20,860 nt of DNA from Moraxellaceae bacterium (lineage in GTDB: Bacteria > Pseudomonadota > Gammaproteobacteria > Pseudomonadales > Ketobacteraceae): the NCBI GenBank assembly GCA_002402125.1, contig NVVG01000035.1, positions 6,782 through 27,641 on the forward strand, given 5' to 3'. Positions within the stretch are counted from its first letter, which is position 1; each line of letters opens with the position of its first letter. Positions 14,251 to 20,860 of this stretch are shown here, in pieces. Below the pieces are notes generated by a model. The model did not search any database. It saw only the letters and a program-made list of their open reading frames with translations, and had not been told where the DNA came from. The position numbers and the translations under genes are program-made.

Positions 14251-17208
14251 ATGATGAAACTCTTGATAAGCATACAACGATATTTATTAATCATATCATT
14301 CGCATCATTAGTCGCCTGTGGTGGAGGTGGTAGCGATTCTGGTGGAGGTGATGTCGAAGCTGACCTTGATGGTGGTGATATCGAAGTTGGAAGTGGTAGC
14401 GATGCTGACAATGATGATGGAAGTGACAGCGGTGATGATGGCAGTGATAACACTGATGATGGCGGTGACAGCACTGATGATGGCAGTGACAGCACTGATG
14501 ATGGAAGTGATGGCGATGCCGACGGTGATGATGGCAGTGATAGCGGTGATGATGGCAGTGATAGCGGTGATGATGGAAGTGATAGCACTGATGATGGAAG
14601 TGATAGCGGTGTTGGTGGAAGTGGTAGCAGTGATGGTGGAAGCGATAGCACTGATGATAGCACTGATGGTGGAAGCGATAGCGGTGATGATGGAAGTGAT
14701 GATAGCAGTGATGGTGGAAGCGATAGCGGTGATGATGGAAGTGATGGCGATGCCGACGGTGATGATGATGGAAGTGATATCGATGCTGACTTTGATGGTG
14801 ATGGCCTCACCGATGCCGAAGAAGCAATATATGGTACGTCGCCAGTATTAACCGATACCGATGGTGATGGCTTTGATGATTATCAGGAGGTCGTTAATTT
14901 CGGCTTCAATCCAGACAATAACAACTTTCGTTTTAACCCTTTAATTGCGGATGTACCGAAACTTCGTGTTGAAATTACGTCGGTACCCTCTATTACGCTC
15001 TTTTATGAAGACAGCACTGGCACGGCGGTAAGCTCTGGATGGGAAAATACCATAGGCTACTCAAACACGGTTACGACCAGTGACACCTCAACGAACAGTT
15101 TGTCAGTGGAAGAAACACATACCGTTGGTGTTGAGATTTCAGCAGGCGTAGAAGTAGAAGCTGGCCCCACCGGTGGCGTAACCGGAACCCTTACTGCAAC
15201 GGTGAATTATGATTATAGCCATTCGACAACCAGTGAATCATCGTTTAGCTATACCGAAGAGCAAAGTGATGAAAATAGTCAATCACTGAGTGAAAATGAA
15301 AGTTTTGAAAAAACTACTGGCTACAACAATACCGGTGGTGAGTTGGCCGTGAATGTGCAGATTTTCAATGATGGTGATGTTGCCTTTCGCATAAACAATT
15401 TGGTTCTCGGCTCAGTCATGATTGATTCACTCTACTCGGGCAAAAGATCACCCATTGGCAACCTCAATTTGGATACCACTTTTTCTAACTTCTCAGGAAC
15501 TACTCTGGGCCCAAAATCATCAACGGGTGATTTGGTCTTTAATAATGGTGGACTGGATGTAGGTACCACCAAAACATTACTCAAAAATGCCAGCGGTTTG
15601 ATTATCAATGTATCGTCCAGTGATGTTGTTGACGAGGATGGTGTGGCTTTTGCCTTTCGTGAAACAGATATTGCTGCAAAAACAGCTTCTGTGATCATTG
15701 ATTTTGGTACCAGCCAAGCGTCAGAGCGTTATCTGGTGGCTACCAATGTCGATACGGCGTCAGGCCGTGTATCTGTTCATGATGTTATGAGCAATATTTT
15801 ACAAACACCCTATACCGTCGCTGCGACGGGTCAACTGGAATCTGTCCGCAGTACAGTCGCCAATACAGACTTGAAACAATATTGGGTTGCGATCCACTCT
15901 AATGACAATGGCGTCACCCCAACCATAGCAACTTACTCGGGACTAGATGAGTATGATTTTGCAGCCTTGGAGCTAACCGCAGGTGATGTTTTGCATTTGG
16001 TTTACATGCAAGACACTGACTTGGACGGCCTTGGCTCAAGGGCAGAGTTTTTTGCCGGAACAGACCCAGAAAATCCCGATTCAGACTTTGATGGTTTTTT
16101 TACTGATTATGAAGAGTTAAAGGGTTATCCAATCAGTGTAACCGGGCTTGGTGATTCCCTTCCCACAGTACGAATTGTTAGTTCAAACCCAGTGACCCTA
16201 GATACCGATAATGATGGCGTCTCAGATGTTGATGAATTTGATTTTGACAATAACGTCTGGATATCGGACCCTACAACCGCAGACACCGACGGCGATCTAA
16301 TGTTAGACGCTCATGATCCTCAGCCGACGGTAGCTTTCGATCTACGAACCTTGGCAGATTTAGCAACAGCCACAGCTGATGGCACAAGAATAGACGTTAG
16401 TTTCACTATTCCCGTTATACCCGATGCAATGTCGGTAGTGTACGAAGTTCGTCGCCAAGAGGTTGCCTTAGGTGGTGTATTTCCTGACTGCGACACACCC
16501 TTTTCGTGTGATTTTCCGGTGGAATTAGAATCGGTTGTAGATGTGGATAATGTACTGGATGTTGCTTTTTCTGATGCAACAACGGCTGACAGAAAATATA
16601 GATATAACGTTTACTTAAGTGTTAATGACGGTGAGCCAATACTAGTTAGCGAGATTTCCCTCAATACAGCCGTCAACAAACAACGATTTCTAATTGAAAT
16701 TATAGGCCTTACAACAGGTATTTGTAACGATCGGACAAGGACAAATATAATTAACATAGGTGTTGGTCCTGATATAGAAACTCCTAAGGACAATGACGAT
16801 GAGTGTGAATTGTATTGGACCGTTACCGTTAATGATGAGGTGGTATCTGAGGTAACTGAGGCAAATGCTGTGAAATCAGCACCGGCTGAAGGTGCTATCG
16901 ATCGCCCCGACGATAAAATTTTTATCAACGTTCCAATCCTTGGGGGTGCTTGTATTACCTTTGAAGCAAGTTTATGGGAGAAAGATGACAATTCAAATAT
17001 CTCCCGTGCAGGTGATGATCTTATGACGCATTTTAATCAAGCTAGGAATTCGTTTTTCTGCCCACCTGATATTGCTAACTGGGAAGGAGTGCCCGAGGGA
17101 GAACTCCTCATGAACATTTATGTCAGTAATACGATGAATGGTCATATAAGATCCGTCGAGTTGCTGCATTTTATTTTCAACTATAAGATAACCCCAGTTC
17201 TCCCCTAG
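14251..17208 (+). CDS. surface lipoprotein with Ser/Asp stalk, calcium repeats and a protective-antigen-like pore-forming region
   Basis: 985 residues. A lipobox SLVAC places the lipid on Cys23, and the following Gly residues favour the outer membrane. Residues 24-179 are a Gly/Ser/Asp stalk of GDDGSD-type hexapeptides. Residues 180-222 carry thrombospondin type-3-like calcium loops (DFDGDGLTD, DTDGDGFDD). Residues about 225-588 resemble the oligomerising, pore-forming part of Bacillus anthracis protective antigen (Binary_toxB), as I remember it: PLIADVPKLRVEI like its PLVAAYPIVHVDM, a long Ser/Thr-rich alternating stretch (about 271-350) like the stem hairpin, NNLVLGSV like TTSLVLGKN, SERYLVATNVD like VERRIAAVNPSD, and YSGLDEYDF before LTAGDVLHLVYMQD. 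More calcium loops (590-694), a fibronectin-like region and a beta-rich Cys-containing C-terminus follow. The ATG has only a weak ribosome binding site. A pore-forming function is inference. Confidence 0.75.
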   Translation: MMKLLISIQRYLLIISFASLVACGGGGSDSGGGDVEADLDGGDIEVGSGSDADNDDGSDSGDDGSDNTDDGGDSTDDGSDSTDDGSDGDADGDDGSDSGDDGSDSGDDGSDSTDDGSDSGVGGSGSSDGGSDSTDDSTDGGSDSGDDGSDDSSDGGSDSGDDGSDGDADGDDDGSDIDADFDGDGLTDAEEAIYGTSPVLTDTDGDGFDDYQEVVNFGFNPDNNNFRFNPLIADVPKLRVEITSVPSITLFYEDSTGTAVSSGWENTIGYSNTVTTSDTSTNSLSVEETHTVGVEISAGVEVEAGPTGGVTGTLTATVNYDYSHSTTSESSFSYTEEQSDENSQSLSENESFEKTTGYNNTGGELAVNVQIFNDGDVAFRINNLVLGSVMIDSLYSGKRSPIGNLNLDTTFSNFSGTTLGPKSSTGDLVFNNGGLDVGTTKTLLKNASGLIINVSSSDVVDEDGVAFAFRETDIAAKTASVIIDFGTSQASERYLVATNVDTASGRVSVHDVMSNILQTPYTVAATGQLESVRSTVANTDLKQYWVAIHSNDNGVTPTIATYSGLDEYDFAALELTAGDVLHLVYMQDTDLDGLGSRAEFFAGTDPENPDSDFDGFFTDYEELKGYPISVTGLGDSLPTVRIVSSNPVTLDTDNDGVSDVDEFDFDNNVWISDPTTADTDGDLMLDAHDPQPTVAFDLRTLADLATATADGTRIDVSFTIPVIPDAMSVVYEVRRQEVALGGVFPDCDTPFSCDFPVELESVVDVDNVLDVAFSDATTADRKYRYNVYLSVNDGEPILVSEISLNTAVNKQRFLIEIIGLTTGICNDRTRTNIINIGVGPDIETPKDNDDECELYWTVTVNDEVVSEVTEANAVKSAPAEGAIDRPDDKIFINVPILGGACITFEASLWEKDDNSNISRAGDDLMTHFNQARNSFFCPPDIANWEGVPEGELLMNIYVSNTMNGHIRSVELLHFIFNYKITPVLP
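14320..14787 (+). repeat. in-frame 18-base repeats encoding a Ser/Asp/Gly stalk
   Basis: Imperfect copies of GATGATGGAAGTGATAGC (one hexapeptide DDGSDS each) run through residues 24-179 of the lipoprotein. Because the unit is a multiple of three, gain or loss of copies changes stalk length without breaking the frame. The repetition also keeps other frames open, producing long spurious ORFs on both strands. Confidence 0.85.
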
Positions 17209-17519
17209 TCGTAAAGAAGTAACTTTGTGCAGTAAAAACATCGATTCATGCGTTCCGCCAAGGGGGCCGCCAGCAACTTAGCAACATAAGACTGGTGGCC
17301 CCATCAAAAACCACTCATTTCGAATTTGCAGATGATCTTGATTTGGATAGTTTGATTGGCCAAAGCTTTGACTATTTGAATAATACCTTTTAGGGCACCC
17401 TCTGGTAAAACCCCATTGTTTAGACCCAGATAGTGTCCATCATTTATTAACGATATTGCTTCGCTAGTGTATGAATAGATTAATAGAGCAAACACGACAA
17501 ATCCACACGTCTATTAAAA
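17209..17519. other. 311-base intergenic region between the lipoprotein and Fic genes
   Basis: The two flanking genes converge here. The region holds the strong hairpin at 17263-17302 and an open minus-strand frame (17304-17495) without recognisable features, which I do not call a gene. Confidence 0.5.
17263..17302. terminator. strong hairpin between convergent genes, likely terminator or repeat
   Basis: GGGGCCGCCAG (17263-17273) and CTGGTGGCCCC (17292-17302) form an 11-bp GC-rich stem with one G-U pair and an 18-base loop, 54 bases beyond the lipoprotein stop. No strong T-run follows in either direction, so Rho-independent activity is uncertain; it may instead protect mRNA 3' ends or be a repeat of its own. 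Confidence 0.45.
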
Positions 17520-18638
17520 CTAACGAAGCAACCTCCTATCTATTTGATAACTTGTTGAGCGCCCTCCTGCCTCGCTTTTTTTAAAAACGCCCAGCTCATG
17601 TAATTGCGAAAGGTCTTTAGCGGCGGTTTGTTTCGCGCATTGGGTTAGGTTTGCATATTTTTTAGTGGTCATGCCACCTATGTACTCTCTCGGGTCATTT
17701 CTAAGCATGGCCTTTAGCATCTTACGTTGTCGCTCATTCAATTGAATGTCAGCCACCTTTTCCCAGAACCCCAACCTTAATGTGCATTGCTTTATCCTGC
17801 CCTCAGCAACCGACACAGCATCTTGCACTCGACCAAAATACCAAATCAACCATTCGGTGATATCTAAGCGGTCTGTTTGAACTGTTTGTAACGCATGGTA
17901 ATAATCGGCTCTTTGACTAAAAATCGCAGAAGGTATGCTATACAAACGCTGGCCTAAATTATCTGCTTTGCACAATGCGAGGTCACCAATTGCTCGCGCA
18001 ATCCTGCCATTGCCATCACCAAAAGGATGAATGGTGACAAACCATAAGTGCGCAATTGCCGAAAATATAATGCCGGGTAGTTTTTTACCCTCCCCCTCGA
18101 ACCATGCCAAAAACACCTTCATTTCCTGTGCTACTCGATCTGCAGGAGGGGCTTCAAAATGGATCGTTTGCTTAGGAGGGAAGCCACTCGCAACAACAAC
18201 GGAATCCTCTCGATAGGCTCCAACAGGAAAACGATTGAGCGGCGCACCTAAAGGAAATAAACATTGGTGCCAATGCCATAACCGTTCATTGGTAAGTTTC
18301 GAGTCAAAATTATAGTTTGCATCAAGCAACAGCTGCACTTGACCATTAGTCTTTGCATCCGCTTGCGGCAATCCCAGGTCAACAAGTCCCAGCTGGTTTA
18401 CCAGACTGCTACGCACTGATTCTGGATTAAGTGCCTCCCCTTCTATAGCCGCTGTACTAACCGCGTCGTCAATTAACGCGTTAATATGGGACTCCTGGGA
18501 AATCTCATCGCCAAGCAGGTTTCCAACACCATCTAAGCGGCCTTGAATTCTAGTGGTATCTTGTTGAATCTTAGTGACTTTATCGGAATCCCATACCCAA
18601 TTGGGCCACTGATTTTGTTGCCATGCCCACTGTTTCAT
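17520..18638 (-). CDS. fic: Fic-domain protein AMP-transferase with N-terminal DUF4172-type region
   Basis: 372 residues. The N-terminus (WAWQQNQWPNWVWDSDKV) is typical of the DUF4172 region found before many Fic domains. The autoinhibitory motif (S/T)xxxE(G/N) is TAAIEG with Glu66; that glutamate blocks productive ATP binding until released. The catalytic motif is HPFGDGNGRIAR with His204; upstream FPVGAYRE and PPKQTIHFEAPP give the flap region. The C-terminal 70 residues look like a winged helix (IGGMTTKKYANLTQCAKQTAAKDLSQLHELGVF), so the protein may sense or bind DNA. Such enzymes attach AMP to Ser, Thr or Tyr of target proteins; the target here is unknown. No Shine-Dalgarno sequence is strong. 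It is divergent from the second Fic gene across a 308-base gap. It appears intact. Confidence 0.92.
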   Translation of the reverse strand: MKQWAWQQNQWPNWVWDSDKVTKIQQDTTRIQGRLDGVGNLLGDEISQESHINALIDDAVSTAAIEGEALNPESVRSSLVNQLGLVDLGLPQADAKTNGQVQLLLDANYNFDSKLTNERLWHWHQCLFPLGAPLNRFPVGAYREDSVVVASGFPPKQTIHFEAPPADRVAQEMKVFLAWFEGEGKKLPGIIFSAIAHLWFVTIHPFGDGNGRIARAIGDLALCKADNLGQRLYSIPSAIFSQRADYYHALQTVQTDRLDITEWLIWYFGRVQDAVSVAEGRIKQCTLRLGFWEKVADIQLNERQRKMLKAMLRNDPREYIGGMTTKKYANLTQCAKQTAAKDLSQLHELGVFKKSEAGGRSTSYQIDRRLLR

Positions 18639-18792
18639 AGATGATTAACCCGCTTATTCGACTACGTTTCATAGATGAATATAGCAAATAATCGGCTCAA
18701 TTGGTATAGACGCACACGCAAATGGCGATAGAAGAAGAATCTTAAAAGATGGCGCCAGGGGCGGAACCACACTTAACGCTCAACTGAACCAT

Positions 18793-18936
18793 AAACTGAG
18801 ACGCAAACTGAGACGCAAACTGAGACAAAATAGCATATTCCTTACGTATCTTTTTTAACAAAACCATTCTATAGTCAACAATAACGGGGCATACAGAAAG
18901 GCACAACCTCATTTAAACTGATATACAAACTGAGAC
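18793..18936 (+). repeat. four AAACTGAGAC direct repeats between divergent fic genes
   Basis: AAACTGAGAC occurs at 18793-18802, 18805-18814 and 18817-18826, a 12-base period of about one helical turn, and again at 18927-18936, ten bases before the ATG of the second Fic gene. Partial matches lie near 18782 and 18913. The spacing suits binding of a protein to one face of DNA, so an operator or iteron set is a reasonable guess; both Fic proteins carry a winged-helix-like C-terminus that could bind it. Confidence 0.6.
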
Positions 18937-18946
18937 AAATCCTCCT

Positions 18947-20161
18947 ATGAGCGCATTAAAACACGCCAGCGTCAGCAGTTTTGAACCCTTAATTCCATCC
19001 GATACAGGGATAGAGAAGTCACGCCTACCAGAACTGGCTCTTGAATTAGAGCGCCAAGCCGCCGCACTATCCGGGAAGCTAAGCCCCGTTACGGCAATAG
19101 TACTAGAAGAACATATGAGAGTGATCAACTCCTACTATTCTAACTTGATCGAAGGTAACAGCACCCTCCCCCAAGACATCAGAAAAGCCATGAATGGTGA
19201 GTACAGTAGCGACCCCTCAAAAAGGGATCTACAACTGGAATCCTTAGCGCACATAAAAGTGCAACGGGAATTATCAAAGGGCAACACACCACCCTTGTTA
19301 TCAGCCGACTGCTTTAGTCAAATCCACCGATTGTTCTACGAGGAATTACCAGACACTCTCCGCATCGTAAAAGGTAGCCATGAGGAAACCAAGTTAGTAA
19401 CTCCCGGGCAATTTCGCCAACAAGACGAAGAGGTTGAAGTAGGCCGACACCTTCCACCCACTGCTGATGACTTAAGCCTATTCCTGAACCGCTTTGCCAC
19501 CGCATACAAACTTGAGCAACACCACGGACAAAAACGAGTCATCGCAGCAATGGCTGCCCATCACCGCTTTATGTGGGTCCACCCATTTTTGGATGGCAAT
19601 GGTAGAGTCGGACGCCTACACACAGACCTATTTCTTAAGGCGATTGGCATAGGTGCATGTGGAATATGGTGCTTAAGCCGAGGTCTTGCACGCAACCACC
19701 ACGAATACAAAGCAGCCTTGGCGCGTGCAGACTTCCCTCGACAAGGCGACCGAGACGGACGAGGCGCACTATCCGAAAGCCATCTTATTGGTTTTTGCGA
19801 ATTTATGCTCACCACAGCCATTGACCAAGTTAGTTTTATGGATCAATTACTAGACCTCCACGGAATGGGACAACGTATTCAGCACTACATTGACGATAGA
19901 AACAAAGGGCTCATTGGCGGCATGGGGCCGATAAAACCTGAAGCAGTCCGACTGTTAGAAAAAGCCTTTATCTACGGTGAATTTCCGCGCGCCGACATGG
20001 ATAAGATCAGCGGGCTAAGTAACAGCGTCACTCGCAAACTAGTTCGACAACTAAAGGAAGAGGGCCTTCTCACCGAGACAAGTAGCCGCTCCCCCCTTCG
20101 CTGGGCAATCCCAGAACATGCTGAACGTTTTTACCTACCGGAACTTGCTCCAACCCGATAA
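18947..20161 (+). CDS. fic: second Fic-domain protein AMP-transferase
   Basis: 404 residues, clearly different in sequence from its divergent neighbour. The inhibitory motif is SNLIEGN (Ser65 to Asn71, inhibitory Glu69) and the catalytic motif is HPFLDGNGRVGR with His212. The stretch VKGSHEETKLVTPGQFRQ before it is the flap region expected in this subgroup, and ARNHHEYKAAL follows the core. The C-terminus (PRADMDKISGLSNSVTRKLVRQLKEEGLLTE) is a winged-helix-like domain. No Shine-Dalgarno sequence precedes the ATG; the bases there read TCCTCCT, its complement, and the fourth AAACTGAGAC repeat ends 10 bases upstream, so binding there could block translation or transcription start. It should AMPylate a cytoplasmic target when the inhibition is relieved; target unknown. 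Confidence 0.92.
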   Translation: MSALKHASVSSFEPLIPSDTGIEKSRLPELALELERQAAALSGKLSPVTAIVLEEHMRVINSYYSNLIEGNSTLPQDIRKAMNGEYSSDPSKRDLQLESLAHIKVQRELSKGNTPPLLSADCFSQIHRLFYEELPDTLRIVKGSHEETKLVTPGQFRQQDEEVEVGRHLPPTADDLSLFLNRFATAYKLEQHHGQKRVIAAMAAHHRFMWVHPFLDGNGRVGRLHTDLFLKAIGIGACGIWCLSRGLARNHHEYKAALARADFPRQGDRDGRGALSESHLIGFCEFMLTTAIDQVSFMDQLLDLHGMGQRIQHYIDDRNKGLIGGMGPIKPEAVRLLEKAFIYGEFPRADMDKISGLSNSVTRKLVRQLKEEGLLTETSSRSPLRWAIPEHAERFYLPELAPTR

Positions 20162-20193
20162 ACGTAAACACTTACATTTGAGGAGATACAATT

Positions 20194-20222
20194 GAGGACA
20201 CCCACTCCATATTCAGCGATTA
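20194..20222 (-). repeat. dispersed repeat, GAGTGGGTGTCC family, copy 7 (inverted)
   Basis: On the minus strand ATATGGAGTGGGTGTCCTC follows directly on the stop codon of the truncated nucleotidyltransferase-like gene, which lies within the repeat boundary. It is in opposite orientation to copies 1-6. Confidence 0.6.
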
Positions 20223-20504
20223 AAGCCTTTTCAGAGACTCTCGTAAAACAATATTCTCTACGGCATCCATCGTTGATAGCTTTCTAATGTCAGCATTAGC
20301 ATAGAGCTCCATAATGAATTTATATTCATCATGGGCTTGTTCGCGCTCGCAAAATGACTCAATCTGGGAAGGAGTAATATCATGACTTAACATAACCGTT
20401 AACGCTTGGACTAATGCCGGTTTATCCTGCCAATGAAAATAGGCTGCAAGGCGATCTTTAACAACATCCAAACCATAAAGAATAGGAACCTCTCCTCCTT
20501 TCAC
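20220..20504 (-). pseudogene. nucleotidyltransferase-like protein, C-terminal part only
   Basis: 94 residues from a GTG. VPILYGLDVVKDRLAAYFHW followed by DKPALVQALTVM is the C-terminal signature I associate with small nucleotidyltransferase-like proteins of toxin-antitoxin or MNT/AbiEii type, in which it follows a catalytic half with G-S and D-x-D motifs. No such catalytic half is present here. The frame is open for a further 23 codons upstream of the GTG (LDEFPSAPLTVVLV just before it) and then meets a stop inside the winged-helix gene; the relic at 1950-2070 shows homology into this upstream part, so the GTG is not the original start. I judge it a truncated remnant, though translation coupled to the upstream gene is possible. 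Confidence 0.5.
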
Positions 20505-20535
20505 TAAAACAACGGTTAACGGTGCCGAGGGAAAC

Positions 20536-20860
20536 TCATCTAATTGCTTTACCGGCTTTACGCGGGCGCGTTCTCACCATAATAAGTTTTTTTACCAGAT
20601 CTTTGGGATAAGCCTCAACTGCAGTTTTAAGCAACAACTTTAAAGGCTCATAAAATGCGTAACGTGGATTTAGTTGATACTGACGCACTTTACCAATGGG
20701 CTCACCAACAATCACCGAATCCTCTTCCAACCTAGCCAACTGTTTTTGAACAGCGTTTTGAGAAACCCCATAAAACTCAGCAATGCTACTACCGTAACCT
20801 TTATCACGCATAAGTAAATAAATCAGTATTTTCTCTTGGCTTTCGGCTCGCAAAACACCC
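20536..20860 (-). CDS. winged-helix DNA-binding protein, start beyond the window
   Basis: At least 107 residues, with the frame open to the right edge, so the start is outside. SQEKILIYLLMRDKGYGSS, IAEFYGVSQNAVQKQLARLE and IVGEPIGKVRQYQLNPRY give a winged helix-turn-helix of ArsR/MarR-like type; the tail is basic (VRTRPRKAGKAIR). In related genomes I recall such a protein upstream of a nucleotidyltransferase-like gene as a two-gene module, probably an autoregulator of it. Here the downstream partner is truncated and its open frame overlaps the end of this gene, consistent with a deletion that joined the two. Confidence 0.68.
   Translation of the reverse strand, partial: GVLRAESQEKILIYLLMRDKGYGSSIAEFYGVSQNAVQKQLARLEEDSVIVGEPIGKVRQYQLNPRYAFYEPLKLLLKTAVEAYPKDLVKKLIMVRTRPRKAGKAIR

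Noticed and set aside
14172..14810. Long minus-strand ORF rich in Ser, Pro and Leu opposite the lipoprotein start
   Set aside because: It is the mirror image of the 18-base Ser/Asp/Gly repeats, which keep all frames free of stops; the plus frame has a lipobox and continues into folded domains.
14318..14851. Plus-strand Met/Val/Ala-rich ORF in another frame
   Set aside because: Low-complexity shadow of the same repeat tract.
17304..17495. Minus-strand ORF of 63 codons between the lipoprotein and Fic genes
   Set aside because: No ribosome binding site or known motif; it lies in a short convergent intergenic region next to a hairpin.
18793..18936. AAACTGAGAC repeats considered as a CRISPR array
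   Set aside because: Units are 10 bases with 2-base spacers and one distant copy; no spacers of CRISPR size and no cas genes.

Overview
The window looks like a moderately AT-rich accessory stretch of a gammaproteobacterial chromosome, probably marine or aquatic. This is inferred from the protein families (ApbE, a PEP-CTERM-type secreted protease, a hybrid kinase with a LuxR-type regulator, Fic proteins, many outer-membrane lipoproteins). No rRNA, tRNA, CRISPR array or intact transposase was seen.

Layout. Positions 1-785 hold the 3' part of an ApbE flavin transferase, converging on an alpha/beta-hydrolase lipoprotein (834-1610, minus). From 1.8 to 5.3 kb there is a patchwork of single genes in both orientations: a glutaredoxin-like protein, a leishmanolysin-type PEP-CTERM metalloprotease, a small secreted Cys protein, and a ParD antitoxin whose ParE toxin has been gutted by an internal deletion. 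Copies of a dispersed repeat with core GAGTGGGTGTCC and two decayed gene fragments are mixed in. From 5.3 to 9.6 kb come three plus-strand genes for exported proteins: an unknown lipoprotein, a beta-lactamase-fold serine hydrolase, and an RCC1-like lipoprotein with 14 repeats, each with a cysteine pair. From 9.6 to 10.1 kb lies a repeat-rich gap with a relic of the hydrolase 3' end.

From 10.1 to 17.2 kb is the most coherent unit: a periplasmic solute-binding protein, a membrane hybrid histidine kinase (HisKA, HATPase, REC, Hpt), a NarL/LuxR-type response regulator, an 18-bp perfect palindrome, and a 985-residue lipoprotein. That lipoprotein has a Ser/Asp/Gly repeat stalk, calcium-binding type-3 repeats, a central region resembling the pore-forming part of anthrax protective antigen, and further C-terminal domains. 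A reasonable but unproven reading is a sense-and-deploy system: a periplasmic ligand is sensed through the phosphorelay, and the regulator acts on the surface-displayed pore-former gene.

From 17.5 to 20.2 kb two different Fic-domain AMP-transferase genes, both with an N-terminal inhibitory motif, are divergently arranged around a 308-bp intergenic region carrying four AAACTGAGAC repeats. The right edge holds a winged-helix protein and the truncated C-terminal half of a nucleotidyltransferase-like protein. A more degraded copy of the latter lies at 1950-2070. All family calls come from reading the sequence and remembered family motifs; no searches were run.
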